Source: Rhodospirillales bacterium (GTDB taxonomy: Bacteria > Pseudomonadota > Alphaproteobacteria > Rhodospirillales > Magnetospirillaceae). From it: a DNA stretch of 64,000 nt. The DNA lies in the NCBI GenBank assembly GCA_014380005.1, contig JACMKT010000237.1, positions 1 to 64,000 of the forward strand. The letters run 5' to 3'. The stretch's first letter is position 1; each line of letters opens with the position of its first letter. The notes under the pieces are model-generated. The model was not told the DNA's origin, ran no database searches, and was given only the letters and a program-made list of their open reading frames with translations. This document shows positions 24,406-32,856 of the stretch, piece by piece. Position numbers and translations under genes: made by a program.

Positions 24406-24529
24406 ACTTAAAACCTAGTGTCTCTGTGGTGAACTATTCTTTTTCCCAATACCGCCTCGGGTCGATACGAGTAATTAACCATCCAAAGGCAACAAGCCAA
24501 ATAGACCTTTTTCGTCAGCCGAACCGCAC
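24406..24529. other. Junction between transfer operon and chromosomal genes
   Basis: No open frame of note. The tract is AT-richer than its surroundings and lies between the first tra gene and the TPR lipoprotein gene. It is the likeliest place for the right end of the element and the tra promoter, but no direct repeat with the left side could be found by eye. Confidence 0.35.
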
Positions 24530-25285
24530 CTACCGCGCCGTTCCCGCCAGCGTGCGATAAATCCCCGCATTCGTGCGCACCATGTCGGGCGGCAAGTCCC
24601 TGGCGGCCATGCGTTCGGCGGCGGGGGCGTCGCCTTTCAGGGCCAGCAGCAGGGCTAGGTTTTGGCGAAGCTGGGTGTTGGCGCTGGGGTGTTCGTTGGC
24701 CTGTTTCAGGGTTTGCAGCGCCTGATCCAACTGGCCCGACTGGGCTTGCGACAGGGCCAGATTGTTCAGCACCACCGGGTTGTCGGGGGACAGTTCCAGG
24801 GCGCGCCCATAGGCGGCCTGGGCCTCCTCATAGCGGCCCGAACTATCCAGCGCCACCCCCAGGGCCGAGTGGATGTCCCAATTGCCGGGTGCCTTGGTGC
24901 GGGCTTCTTCCAGAGTTCTCAGCGCCAGCCCCAACCGTTCCGCCGCCAGATAGTCTTTGCCCAATTCCGTCAGCAGGCCAAGGCTGCGCCCGGTACGGGC
25001 CAATTCGCCCTGCATGAGGTCGGCAGCCTGTTGCGGCTGGCCGCCATAGCGCCACGCCCGCGCCAGGGACAGGCTGATGGAACTGTCCTCGGGGCGGCGC
25101 TGGTGCAGGGTGCCCCAATGCTGGGCGGCGCCCTTCCAATCGTTATTGGCTTCGGCGGTGGCGGCGGCGCTGCGCAGGCTGGGCTCCACCGCGCGTGCGA
25201 TCACGTCATCGCCAGCCGTCTCCATGGTGGCTGCGGCGCATCCGGCCAGCAGCAGCGGGATCAGGAACGGGGCAAGGCGGCGCAT
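24530..25285 (-). CDS. TPR lipoprotein, TadD-like
   Basis: The 251-residue product has a lipoprotein signal (APFLIPLLLAGCAAA, lipobox LAGC) and tandem tetratricopeptide repeats over residues about 50-210, such as GNWDIHSALGVALDSSGRYE and NPVVLNNLALSQAQSGQLDQ. TadD lipoproteins of this layout assist secretin assembly in Flp/Tad pilus systems. It is divergent from the CpaC-like gene and TadG/TadE genes, supporting the Tad assignment. The C-terminus (RTNAGIYRTLAGTAR) abuts the element junction, which raises the possibility of insertion near its 3' end. Confidence 0.8.
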   Translation of the reverse strand: MRRLAPFLIPLLLAGCAAATMETAGDDVIARAVEPSLRSAAATAEANNDWKGAAQHWGTLHQRRPEDSSISLSLARAWRYGGQPQQAADLMQGELARTGRSLGLLTELGKDYLAAERLGLALRTLEEARTKAPGNWDIHSALGVALDSSGRYEEAQAAYGRALELSPDNPVVLNNLALSQAQSGQLDQALQTLKQANEHPSANTQLRQNLALLLALKGDAPAAERMAARDLPPDMVRTNAGIYRTLAGTAR

Positions 25286-25422
25286 GGGGGCAGCTCCGGT
25301 AAAGAATTCGTAAAAAACTGTATAATTACAGGTAATTACTTCGGTAACGGCAATGTTGCCATAGGAAAGATTGGTGCGCTATCATTGTTTGTCTCGAATA
25401 AACTTTGTCCGTGGGGGCGAAC

Positions 25423-25878
25423 ATGGCTGGCCGGTTCCTAATCAAAAGCGTGGTGGTCGCGGCGCTTGCCCTAACGGCCACGTCCGCCATGGCCGGCCCG
25501 CCGGTGGAAGTGGGGGCGGGCCATGCGGTGCTGCTGGTGCTGGACCATCCCGCCCGTCAGGTCATCATCGGCGACCCCACCGTGGCCGACGTGTCGGTGG
25601 AATCGCCCACCCGTGTGGTGGTGTTCGGCAAGCGGGTGGGCTCCACCTCGCTGATGGTGCTGGATGGCGGCCACCAACCGATGCTAGAGGCGGCCATCGT
25701 GGTTCAGCCCGGTGGCAGCGGCGCCGTCACCGTCACCTATGGCACCGGCAAGGACGTCAAGGCGGGCGGCCTGAATGCCGTGTTCGCCTGCGCCACCACC
25801 TGCGTGCGTGCCGCCGACAAGCCCTCGGGCGCCGCCCCGCCCCCGGCAGCTCCGCCGGCCCCGGGCAAGTCTTCATAA
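25423..25878 (+). CDS. Exported protein with CpaC/RcpA N-terminal domain
   Basis: The 151-residue product has a signal peptide (VVVAALALTATSAMAG) and a single pilus-assembly N-domain with the classic GDPTVADVSVESPTRVVVFG and GSTSLMVLD strands. This domain normally begins secretin CpaC/RcpA, but here no secretin domain follows; the protein ends in a Pro/Ala tail (AAPPPAAPPAPGKSS). It is therefore a stand-alone accessory version. I chose ATG 25423, preceded by a G-rich stretch, over ATG 25405. Confidence 0.78.
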   Translation: MAGRFLIKSVVVAALALTATSAMAGPPVEVGAGHAVLLVLDHPARQVIIGDPTVADVSVESPTRVVVFGKRVGSTSLMVLDGGHQPMLEAAIVVQPGGSGAVTVTYGTGKDVKAGGLNAVFACATTCVRAADKPSGAAPPPAAPPAPGKSS

Positions 25879-25976
25879 TAAAGATAAAATTTTAGTAAAC
25901 AGTGCTGAGTGATGAATTTGCCTATTCCACTGGATTGGCGTATTATTCGCTAGGCTTCTTGTTGTGGAATAAGTAA

Positions 25977-27242
25977 ATGGCATCGCTCAAGGCGCTTGGA
26001 AAGGGAGCGGTTGTTGCCGCCCGTCTCCGTACGGAGACCCGGGGCGCCGTCGCAGTGGTGTTGGCTCTGGTGCTGCCTGTGCTCATGGGCATGCTGTCAT
26101 TGGGGGTTGAGACCGGTCTATGGTTCGCTTCCAAGCGTGACCTGCAATCGGCGGCGGATGGCGGCGCCATTTCGGGCGCGTGGGAGATCACCCGTTCATC
26201 CTCGGCCTCTACCATCAGCACGGTAGCGGCTTTGGATGCCCGCAAGAATGCTCATTCCGCCGACCGTCCGTTCACTGTCGATGTCTTCGCCCCGCCTGTC
26301 TCCGGGGCCTACGTGGGCAACGCCCAGGCGGTGGAGGTGCAGGTCCGCCGTACCGAGACATTGCTGCTGGCGAAATTGTTCCTGGATTCAATTCAGGTTT
26401 CGGCCCGCGCGGTTGCCCTTGCCGGTTCTCCCGGCGATTACTGCGTCATCGCTTTGGACAAGGCCTCTGCCGATACCGCCGAATTTCGAGGCAACGCCAC
26501 TATCAATCTGGAAAATTGCGGTGTGGCCGCTAATTCCAATAACGATCAGGCCTTGTTGATCTCCGGTTCGGCAACCCTGAAGGCGGATTTCATTGAGACG
26601 GTGGGGGGGTATGCCCAGCAGGGGGCGGGCATGTTGCTGGTGGATACCCGCATCACCCATTCCACCGCTATCGCCGATCCGTTCGAAAATTTGACCATTC
26701 CCGCCACGGGATCGTGTTCGTCCAAGACCAGCTACAAGATCACTGAGACTATTTCCCCCACCACGTGGTGCGGCGGTGTCACCTTTAATGCCCAGGCCGA
26801 TGTGCATTTCCAGCCCGGCGTTTACATCGTCAGTGGCGGTGAATTCCGGGTCAATGCCGGGGCTACTCTGACAGGCACCGGGGTGACCATCATCCTGACC
26901 GGTTCGGGCACCAATATCGCCACCGTCAATATCAACGGCAACGCGACGGTGGAGTTGGAAGCGCCGACCTCGGGCACCTATTCCGGCGTGGTGATGTACC
27001 AGGACCGGGCGGCGTCCACGAGTGGCGTTAATACCTTCAATGGCGGCGCCAACATGGAACTGACCGGAGTGGTCTACATCCCCAGTCAGGAGATTCGCTT
27101 CAGCGGCGGCAGCAGCAATGGCAACGGCTGCACGCGGTTGGTGGGCCGCTCGGTGACGTTCACCGGCAATGCCAATCTGGAAAACAATTGTACCGGCAAA
27201 GGCATTCCCGCCATTACTCGCACGCCCATATTGGTGGAGTGA
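25977..27242 (+). CDS. TadG-like pilus assembly protein
   Basis: The 421-residue protein has a pseudopilin-like N-terminus (RGAVAVVLALVLPVLMGMLS) followed by GLWFASKRDLQSAADGGAIS, the hallmark of TadG/TadE-family proteins exported through the Tad system. The rest is Gly/Thr/Asn rich with repeating short strands (GNATINLENCGV, GNATVELEAPT, GNANLENNC), consistent with a beta-helix or DUF7305-type domain. It is the first of three co-directional pseudopilin genes. The spacing to the next gene is five bases. It probably forms an extracellular or cell-wall structural part. Confidence 0.8.
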   Translation: MASLKALGKGAVVAARLRTETRGAVAVVLALVLPVLMGMLSLGVETGLWFASKRDLQSAADGGAISGAWEITRSSSASTISTVAALDARKNAHSADRPFTVDVFAPPVSGAYVGNAQAVEVQVRRTETLLLAKLFLDSIQVSARAVALAGSPGDYCVIALDKASADTAEFRGNATINLENCGVAANSNNDQALLISGSATLKADFIETVGGYAQQGAGMLLVDTRITHSTAIADPFENLTIPATGSCSSKTSYKITETISPTTWCGGVTFNAQADVHFQPGVYIVSGGEFRVNAGATLTGTGVTIILTGSGTNIATVNINGNATVELEAPTSGTYSGVVMYQDRAASTSGVNTFNGGANMELTGVVYIPSQEIRFSGGSSNGNGCTRLVGRSVTFTGNANLENNCTGKGIPAITRTPILVE

Positions 27243-27247
27243 CGGCC

Positions 27248-27688
27248 ATGGGAGGAATTCTCACAAAATTGGTAAAATGCTGCCGTGGCGCTGCTGCGGT
27301 GGAAATGGCGCTGGTTGCTCCGGTGTTGCTGGCGGCCTTGTTGGGCGTGGCTGATTTCGGCATGGTGGTCAACGAACGCATCCGTCTGTCCAGCGCGGCG
27401 CGGGCCGGCGCTCAGAAAGCCATGACCGATCCGTCCGACACCACCAGCATCCGCCAAGCCGTGGAAGCCGCGACGGAAGACATGGTGTCGAACCGCTTGG
27501 CCGTGACGGTCAGTACCCAATGCTCGTGCGGTGATGGCAGCGCCATCGTCTGCGGCAGCACCTGCGCCGATGGCAATACGCGTAACTACGTCACTGTCCA
27601 GGTGGACGAGACCTATCCGACCCTGTTCACCTATCCTGGTATGGGGTCGTCGCTGACGCTCAGCGCCAACGCTACTTTGCGTTATTAG
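27248..27688 (+). CDS. TadE-like pseudopilin
   Basis: The 146-residue product has the TadE signature: a basic leader ending CCRGAAAVEMALVAPVLLAA, with Glu at the processing-site position and a single hydrophobic helix, then FGMVVNERIRLSSAARAGAQ. A Cys-containing loop (CSCGDGSAIVCGSTC) is unusual. I chose ATG 27248, which directly precedes the leader; the longer frame overlaps tadG. It lies between tadG and a second tadE. Confidence 0.8.
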   Translation: MGGILTKLVKCCRGAAAVEMALVAPVLLAALLGVADFGMVVNERIRLSSAARAGAQKAMTDPSDTTSIRQAVEAATEDMVSNRLAVTVSTQCSCGDGSAIVCGSTCADGNTRNYVTVQVDETYPTLFTYPGMGSSLTLSANATLRY

Positions 27689-27699
27689 GGGAGGTCGGC

Positions 27700-28077
27700 A
27701 TGCTGCGCACTCTTCTTCGCAACCGACGGGGCGCCACGGCGGTGGAATTTGCACTGGTCCTGCCGGTGTTCTTGAGTTTCCTGCTGGGCACGATGGAGGT
27801 GGGCCGGTTCCTGTGGGTCCGTTCGACCCTGCAATTTGCCGCCGAGGAAGCTACCCGCTACGCCATCGCTCACAGCACCGCCGGTACCGCCGAAATTTCC
27901 GCTCAGGCCAAAGCTAGTTTGGCGGGGCTGGAAAGTGCCTCGGTGCAGATCAACGTGGCCAGCAGCAGTGCCACGGTCACCGTCCGACTTACCCATGATT
28001 TCCAATTGGTAACGGCAGGGCTGTTGCCCTTCAGCACCGTATCCCTGTCGGCCACGTCCCAGTTCCCAAGGAATTAG
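27700..28077 (+). CDS. TadE-like pseudopilin (second copy)
   Basis: The 125-residue protein repeats the TadE pattern: LLRNRRGATAVEFALVLPVF, with Glu at the expected position, then FLWVRSTLQFAAEEATRYAI. It lies 11 bases after the previous pseudopilin, probably in the same operon. Together with TadG it would form the minor pseudopilin set; the prepilin peptidase, ATPase and platform genes are not in the window. Confidence 0.8.
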   Translation: MLRTLLRNRRGATAVEFALVLPVFLSFLLGTMEVGRFLWVRSTLQFAAEEATRYAIAHSTAGTAEISAQAKASLAGLESASVQINVASSSATVTVRLTHDFQLVTAGLLPFSTVSLSATSQFPRN

Positions 28078-28111
28078 AACTCTTTGGCTGAACCGGACGG
28101 AAAGGGGCCGC

Positions 28112-28576
28112 TCACAGCGGGCGCGGGCGGCCGTAATGGATGAAATCGGTCCAGGTGCGCTCGACCCGCTGCATGGTTGACAGTGTGGTCTCCAGCATCT
28201 TGGCGGTGTCTTCGCTGCCGCCCAGCACGGTGGACAACTCGTCTTGCAGCTTGCGCACGCCGTTGCACAGCTCCAGGCCCTTTTCCGTCAGCTTCAGGCG
28301 CACCGAGCGGCGGTCATGGGGCGAGCGTTCCTGCATCAGATAGCCGTACTCGGTCAGCGCCTTGATGTTGTAGGACACGTTGGAGCCCTGGTAATAGCCA
28401 CGATCCTTGAGGTCGCGGATCACCACTTCGTTTTCGCCGATGTTGTAGAGCAGCAAAGCCTGGACGGCGTTGATGTCTTCAATGCCCAGGCGCCGCATTT
28501 CCGTGCGCAGAACGTCAAGGAAATGCCGGTGAAGGCGCTCGATCAGGCGGACGATGTCCAAGTATGGCTGGTTCAT
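28112..28576 (-). CDS. MarR-family transcriptional regulator
   Basis: A 154-residue winged helix-turn-helix protein. The recognition region GYYQGSNVSYNIKALTEYGY and the wing LMQERSPHDRRSVRLKLTEK are clear. Helices flank the core, as in dimeric MarR proteins. It resembles the LdtR-type MarR group of alphaproteobacteria, which is a weak recollection. It converges on the TadE gene and diverges from the ParA gene, so its control region may be 28577-28702. The ligand is unknown. Confidence 0.8.
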   Translation of the reverse strand: MNQPYLDIVRLIERLHRHFLDVLRTEMRRLGIEDINAVQALLLYNIGENEVVIRDLKDRGYYQGSNVSYNIKALTEYGYLMQERSPHDRRSVRLKLTEKGLELCNGVRKLQDELSTVLGGSEDTAKMLETTLSTMQRVERTWTDFIHYGRPRPL

Positions 28577-28702
28577 GGCGCTGGATTATAAAGAAACGTC
28601 CATGGGGCAACAACAGGGTTTTTCAATAGGATGGATTTGCCGTGCAGGGGCTGCTCACTGTATCCTGTCTCTCTTTTCTCCACCTGAGCCACAGGGGATA
28701 GG

Positions 28703-29782
28703 ATGGCTGGCGGAAATGGTGCGGCGGGTCACCCCACCGTCATTACGGTGTTCAATCAAAAAGGCGGCGTGGGTAAGACCACGACCAGCGTCAATCTTGC
28801 CGTCTGCTTGGCCGCCTTCGGCCAGCGGGTGGCCTTGATCGATCTGGATAGTCAAAGCAACGCCACCACCAGTCTGGGCGTCACCCCGCCCGTCGCCACC
28901 GGCGCCTTCCACTTGATCACGGGCCGGGCGTCCTTTGCCGAATGCCTGCGCAAGACCCCTTATGACGGGCTGCAACTGGTCGGCGGCTCGGACGAACTGG
29001 CCTGGGCCGACATCGAATTGGCGCTCAAGCCCAGCCCCGAGGCCGGCCTGTTGCGCGCCTTCGAAGCCATTCCGCCCCATCTTGACGTCATCGTCATTGA
29101 CTGCCCGCCGGCGCCGGGCATCGTTTCGGTCAATGCGCTGGTGGCCGCTTCCGTGGTGGTCATGCCGGTGATGCCCAGCCCGCACGCCTTGGACGGCCTG
29201 CACAAGGCGTGGTGGAACGTCAACCGGGTGCGCTCCAACTTCAACCGCGACCTGCACACGGTCAATATTCTGCTGACCATGACCGAGGATGGCGAGCTGA
29301 CCAAGCGCCTCAGCGAGGACATCATCGCCGAGTTCGGTTCTCGGGTGATGCCGGTGCTGGTGCCGCGCGACAACGTGGTCATCGAAGCCGCCGCCCGCGA
29401 CCTGCCCATCGCCGTGCTGGCCGCCGGTTCGCCGCCGGCGCGGGCCTATCTGCGGGTGGCCGATCTGCTCATGGCCCGTACTCACCACATGACCGCCGAA
29501 TCCCCACGGGGCGAGGACGCCCCCGACCGCGACGGAGCACTGGCCCGGTTGGAGCGGTGGCACGATGCGGTGGGCAATCTGAAGCTGGCGGTTGGTGCTG
29601 GGGTGCCCGCCGACCCGGTGCAGGCCTGGGCGGAAGAAGAACCGGATTTGCCGCCACCGCCATCCATGGGCTGGGGCTGGAAGCTGGGGGTGGCGGCAAT
29701 GCTGATCGCCCTAGGCGCCGTCCTGGGCTTCGCCGCCGCCCTGGCGGTGTTGCAGGGCGGCCCGATGGCGTTGCCGGGGTGA
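28703..29782 (+). CDS. ParA-family ATPase with C-terminal membrane helix
   Basis: The N-terminal 260 residues form a complete ParA/Soj ATPase: deviant Walker A (VFNQKGGVGKTTTSVNLAVC), switch I region (ALIDLDSQSNATTSLG), and Walker B (VIVIDCPPAPG). A Pro-rich linker leads to one C-terminal membrane helix near 330-352 (GVAAMLIALGAVLGFAAALA). Ordinary ParA proteins are soluble; the tail suggests a membrane-tethered positioning system. No parB or partner is adjacent. The start ATG follows GGGGATAG. Confidence 0.85.
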   Translation: MAGGNGAAGHPTVITVFNQKGGVGKTTTSVNLAVCLAAFGQRVALIDLDSQSNATTSLGVTPPVATGAFHLITGRASFAECLRKTPYDGLQLVGGSDELAWADIELALKPSPEAGLLRAFEAIPPHLDVIVIDCPPAPGIVSVNALVAASVVVMPVMPSPHALDGLHKAWWNVNRVRSNFNRDLHTVNILLTMTEDGELTKRLSEDIIAEFGSRVMPVLVPRDNVVIEAAARDLPIAVLAAGSPPARAYLRVADLLMARTHHMTAESPRGEDAPDRDGALARLERWHDAVGNLKLAVGAGVPADPVQAWAEEEPDLPPPPSMGWGWKLGVAAMLIALGAVLGFAAALAVLQGGPMALPG

Positions 29783-29826
29783 GGGTGTCGCCAGCCGCTG
29801 GTTATCGTGACTGGCGACATTTGCCG

Positions 29827-30198
29827 CTATTTTCCTTTGAAGAGAAGGAACAAAGCGACAGAGACGACCGTTGTGACCATTTGTTTGCATTGCTTCGGCA
29901 GTCCGTGAGCCATCCTGACAAAGTGTTCGCAGTTGGAGTTAAAGAGATCCCAGCGCTGTCCCTTGCGGGAACGCGCCCAGGAAATTACTTCATTTGCCGG
30001 CTTATTCCCTCTGATGGAGGAGTGCCGCCAAGAAGCTCCTTGGGTGAACTCGGACAAGGCCTCTTCAACGACGAGGCCCAAGCGCTTGGATGCGTGGATA
30101 ATAAGCCCGTTATCACCCATGATACCGAAGTGGGTATAGAAAGGGCCAAAGGCGTTGGTGGCGATGGTTGCCCCAGGGGGCGGGAGGATGTTGTTCAA
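29827..30198 (-). CDS. LRAT-domain (permuted NlpC/P60-like) protein with hydrophobic tail
   Basis: The 123-residue product carries the lecithin:retinol acyltransferase-like motif set: His in FYTHFGIMGDNGLIIHAS and the catalytic NCEHF in FNSNCEHFVRMAHG. A short hydrophobic C-terminal segment follows (MVTTVVSVALFLLFKGK). Members of this fold are thiol acyltransferases, phospholipases or peptidases; the bacterial role is unclear. It probably starts with TTG, with a weak ribosome site. It diverges from a membrane-tailed XRE gene 93 bases away, which suggests a functional pair. Confidence 0.72.
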   Translation of the reverse strand: MNNILPPPGATIATNAFGPFYTHFGIMGDNGLIIHASKRLGLVVEEALSEFTQGASWRHSSIRGNKPANEVISWARSRKGQRWDLFNSNCEHFVRMAHGLPKQCKQMVTTVVSVALFLLFKGK

Positions 30199-30234
30199 AG
30201 GTAAATCTTTCTGCTAAGGTTGCTTTTCGCGGAC

Positions 30235-30261
30235 CACATGTCCGTCTGATGCACATGTCCG
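30235..30261. promoter_or_regulatory. Repeated CACATGTCCG operator-like boxes
   Basis: CACATGTCCG occurs at 30235-30244 and 30252-30261, a period of 17 bases, and each contains the palindrome ACATGT. The boxes lie in the divergent promoter region between the LRAT-like and XRE genes and are a good candidate operator for the XRE protein. Confidence 0.5.
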
Positions 30262-30291
30262 CAAGGCGCACCTTCATCGAAAGAGGTAGTC

Positions 30292-30648
30292 GTGTCAACT
30301 AATAGTTTGACCGTGGGCGTAGCCTACCCTGCCCTTGTCGGGAAAGTTCTTACGAAGAGGCGGGAAGGTCGTGGCTGGGACCAAGCGAAAATGAGCCAAT
30401 TGGTGGGGCTCAGTCGCTCGACGTGGTCACGCATTGAGAACGGCGAATCCGCGCTCACTATGGATCAGCTTGCTAAGGCTGCTGAGGTGCTGGGGGTAGC
30501 TCCGCACGAAATCCTTGCGGACGCTGATAAAGCGCAAGAGCTTATTGTGGATGGTGGCCTCAAGGTCGTTCCTGAGCGGAACAATGCGGGCCTGACCTTA
30601 TTGGCCGGCGCCGCGTTGGCTCTTCTAGTGGCGAACGCTTTGAAATAG
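30292..30648 (+). CDS. XRE-family regulator with C-terminal membrane helix
   Basis: A 118-residue protein. Residues about 15-75 form a Cro/C1-type helix-turn-helix (LTKRREGRGWDQAKMSQLVG, then LSRSTWSRIENGESALTMDQ). The C-terminus ends in a hydrophobic segment (AGLTLLAGAALALLVANALK) that could be a membrane anchor. Translation probably starts at GTG 30292 after GAAAGAGG. It is divergent from the LRAT-like gene, as antitoxin-like or immunity-like regulators often are, and could bind the repeated boxes upstream of its start. Confidence 0.75.
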   Translation: MSTNSLTVGVAYPALVGKVLTKRREGRGWDQAKMSQLVGLSRSTWSRIENGESALTMDQLAKAAEVLGVAPHEILADADKAQELIVDGGLKVVPERNNAGLTLLAGAALALLVANALK

Positions 30649-30701
30649 GCTCGCCAAGGATGCGATGGGCACAGTGAGTAAAATTTGACTGTAGAAAGTT
30701 A

Positions 30702-30830
30702 TTTTTTACACGAATGAACACGAATAAAAACGAATGTGGGGTCGCGGATTAAAGCGCCATTTGAAGGGGTGTTAGGTGAATGCCATTGCTCCATTGCATT
30801 CGTGTTTATTCGTGTTCATTCGTGTAAAAA
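30702..30830. repeat. Inverted repeat of ACACGAAT words (copy 1)
   Basis: The left arm (30702-30736) and right arm (30797-30830) match in 33 of 34 positions as reverse complements, around a 60-base spacer. Each arm is itself a run of the word CGAAT(A/G)AACA at a 10-base period. Related copies lie at 38989-39098 and 39174-39270. No coding frame is present. Confidence 0.8.
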
Positions 30831-30883
30831 TTTAGCCCCGCGTCCGCGCGGACAATGCCTACGCGGACGCGAGAGCTTAATCC

Positions 30884-31405
30884 TTACTTATTGCTCTTCA
30901 GCCAAGTCAGCATGGTGTCGGCGTCCGACACTTCGAAGGGGTCGGTTGGGCAGTTGTCGTCGAAGCCGGGTTCGGCGAAGACCTTCACCACTTCGCCGTT
31001 ATCGACGAACATGGAATAGCGCCAGCTGCGCATGCCGAAGCCCAGATTGGACTTGTCCACCAGCATGCCCATTTTGCGGGTGAATTCGGCGTTGCCGTCG
31101 GGCAGCAGGAAGACGTTCTTGGCGCCCTGGGCCTTGCCCCATTGGAACATGACGAAGGCGTCGTTGACCGACAGGCAGACCACCGCATCCACGCCCTGCG
31201 CCTTGAACTCGTCGTACAGTTCCTCGTAGCGCGGCAGGTGGCTGGTGGAGCAGGTCGGGGTGAAAGCGCCGGGCAGCGAGAAGATAACCACCTTCTTACC
31301 CTTGAAAATCTCGTCGCTGGTCAGGTCCTTCCACTCGAACGGATTGGGGCCTCCCAGGGCTTCATTGCGAACGCGGGTTTTAAAAGTGACTTTCGGAACT
31401 TGCAT
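30884..31405 (-). CDS. Peroxiredoxin, Prx5/glutaredoxin-type
   Basis: A 173-residue thiol peroxidase of the AhpC/Prx5 type. The peroxidatic Cys lies in [20 protein letters not shown] (about residue 52), and the conserved Arg in [10 protein letters not shown] is present. No C-terminal glutaredoxin domain is fused. It reduces H2O2 and organic peroxides with glutathione/glutaredoxin or thioredoxin. It is expressed alone, ending just before a repeat element. The ATG is preceded by GGGAG. Confidence 0.9.
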   Translation of the reverse strand: MQVPKVTFKTRVRNEALGGPNPFEWKDLTSDEIFKGKKVVIFSLPGAFTPTCSTSHLPRYEELYDEFKAQGVDAVVCLSVNDAFVMFQWGKAQGAKNVFLLPDGNAEFTRKMGMLVDKSNLGFGMRSWRYSMFVDNGEVVKVFAEPGFDDNCPTDPFEVSDADTMLTWLKSNK

Positions 31406-31463
31406 CGCTGGTGCTCCCTCGATTTTGAATTGGCAACATCCGCAGGGCGAAGGCGGTTCCAGC

Positions 31464-32171
31464 CTATAGCAACCCCACGCTTTTAAAGCTGGTATGGCCC
31501 TTGCGACCGACGATCAGATGGTCGTGCAGGGTGATGGAGACGGCCTTCAGCGCGTCGCGCACCGCCCGCGTCATCTCCATATCGGCTTTGGACGGCGTGG
31601 GGTCGCCCGACGGGTGATTGTGAATCATGATGATGGCCGAGGCATTCAGGGCCAAGGCGCGCTTGACCACTTCGCGCGGGTATAAGGGCGTGTGGTCCAC
31701 CGTGCCCTTTTGCTGCAATTCATCGGCGATCAGGACGTTCTTGTGGTTCAGGAACAGCAGGCGGAATTGTTCCGTGGGCAGCCGGGCCATGGCGGCGTTG
31801 CAATAATCCAGCAGGGCGTCCCACGACGACAGCACCGGCTTGTTCATCACCGTCAGTTTGGCCAACCGCAGTGCCGCTTCCTGCACCACCTTCAGCACCG
31901 CAGCCGAGGCCGGACCCAAGCCTTCGGCACCCACCAAATCCTGGTAATCGGCGGTGATCACCTCGGCGAAGCCGCCGAAGCGGTCGATCAGCGCCTTGGC
32001 GATGGGTTTGACGTCCTTGCGTGGGATGGCCGTGGCGAGCAACAGCTCGAGCATTTCGTAATCGGGCAGCGCATCGGGATTGGCGATGAAGCGCTCACGC
32101 AGGCGCTCGCGGTGCCCCACGTAATGGGGCGCCTTTTCGTCCAGGCCGGGCAGGATGGGATCAGCAGTCAC
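31464..32171 (-). CDS. radC: RadC family JAB/MPN-domain protein
   Basis: The 235-residue product has a helix-hairpin-helix region (about 75-105, [20 protein letters not shown]) and the JAB metalloprotease-like motif [20 protein letters not shown] with the upstream Glu region. This is the RadC architecture. The family was named for DNA repair, but its biochemical role is unproven. Translation appears to start at GTG 32171. The next gene upstream (32182) is on the same strand and separated by 10 bases. Confidence 0.9.
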   Translation of the reverse strand: MTADPILPGLDEKAPHYVGHRERLRERFIANPDALPDYEMLELLLATAIPRKDVKPIAKALIDRFGGFAEVITADYQDLVGAEGLGPASAAVLKVVQEAALRLAKLTVMNKPVLSSWDALLDYCNAAMARLPTEQFRLLFLNHKNVLIADELQQKGTVDHTPLYPREVVKRALALNASAIIMIHNHPSGDPTPSKADMEMTRAVRDALKAVSITLHDHLIVGRKGHTSFKSVGLL

Positions 32172-32181
32172 AGGCTGGGGG

Positions 32182-32727
32182 TCACAGGCGGTCGTGGAAG
32201 GCTTCCAGCCAAGCCAAACGGGTCTCCAGCAACGAAATGTCGTGGTCGAGCCAATCGGTCAGGTGGCAGGGATCGGAATCATTGGTGGCGAAGGTGCCGC
32301 GCAAATCCAGCAGGCGGGACAATTCGCTTTCCACCATCTCGCACAGCAGATCAGCCTGGGCGCGCTGTTCCTTGGCTTCCAGCAAATCCAGGAAGCGCAT
32401 TTTCAGGGCGATGATCAGCTTGGACAGATCGGTGCCGGGGCGCAGCCGCGCGGTCAGCAGGGTGTGCAACTCGCGCCGTCCGGCCTCGGTGATGGCGACC
32501 TGGGCGTCGTCTTCCATGCCGGCGCCGTCCAAGGCTTCCACCAGACCTTCATAGCGCAACAACTCGATGGAGGTGCCCATGAGGTCCAGCTGCGGGCCGG
32601 CGACCCGCGACAGGAAATGGCGCACTGATCCGGCCAGTTGGGAATAGTGCATGGGCTCGCGGGCGATAATGCCCAGCGCGCACAGCCGCACGGCTTCCTT
32701 CGGCGTCAGAGTGTTGTCTGCGAACAT
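32182..32727 (-). CDS. PadR-like/winged-helix hypothetical regulator
   Basis: A 181-residue protein with an N-terminal winged-helix-like segment ([20 protein letters not shown] then [12 protein letters not shown] and [15 protein letters not shown]) and a helical C-terminus rich in Leu/Glu, as in PadR regulators. The family assignment is a pattern judgement. The C-terminal helices may dimerise. It shares direction with radC and probably an operon. The start at ATG 32727 was preferred; the frame extends eight residues upstream. Confidence 0.6.
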   Translation of the reverse strand: MFADNTLTPKEAVRLCALGIIAREPMHYSQLAGSVRHFLSRVAGPQLDLMGTSIELLRYEGLVEALDGAGMEDDAQVAITEAGRRELHTLLTARLRPGTDLSKLIIALKMRFLDLLEAKEQRAQADLLCEMVESELSRLLDLRGTFATNDSDPCHLTDWLDHDISLLETRLAWLEAFHDRL

Positions 32728-32856
32728 GGTGGGAACCCTTCCCGGCCTCAATTGCGAACCGTTCGCAACATATAGTGCAGCGCGAGAGCTTCGTCCAGCA
32801 CTGTTGTCAGTATGCCAGAACGTGGGCGGGGCGCCTAGTGGGCTGAAGGGCTAGCA

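Noticed and set aside
24406-24529. tRNA gene as integration target at the right junction
   Set aside because: No cloverleaf or CCA-like end could be seen, and the flanking gene is protein coding.
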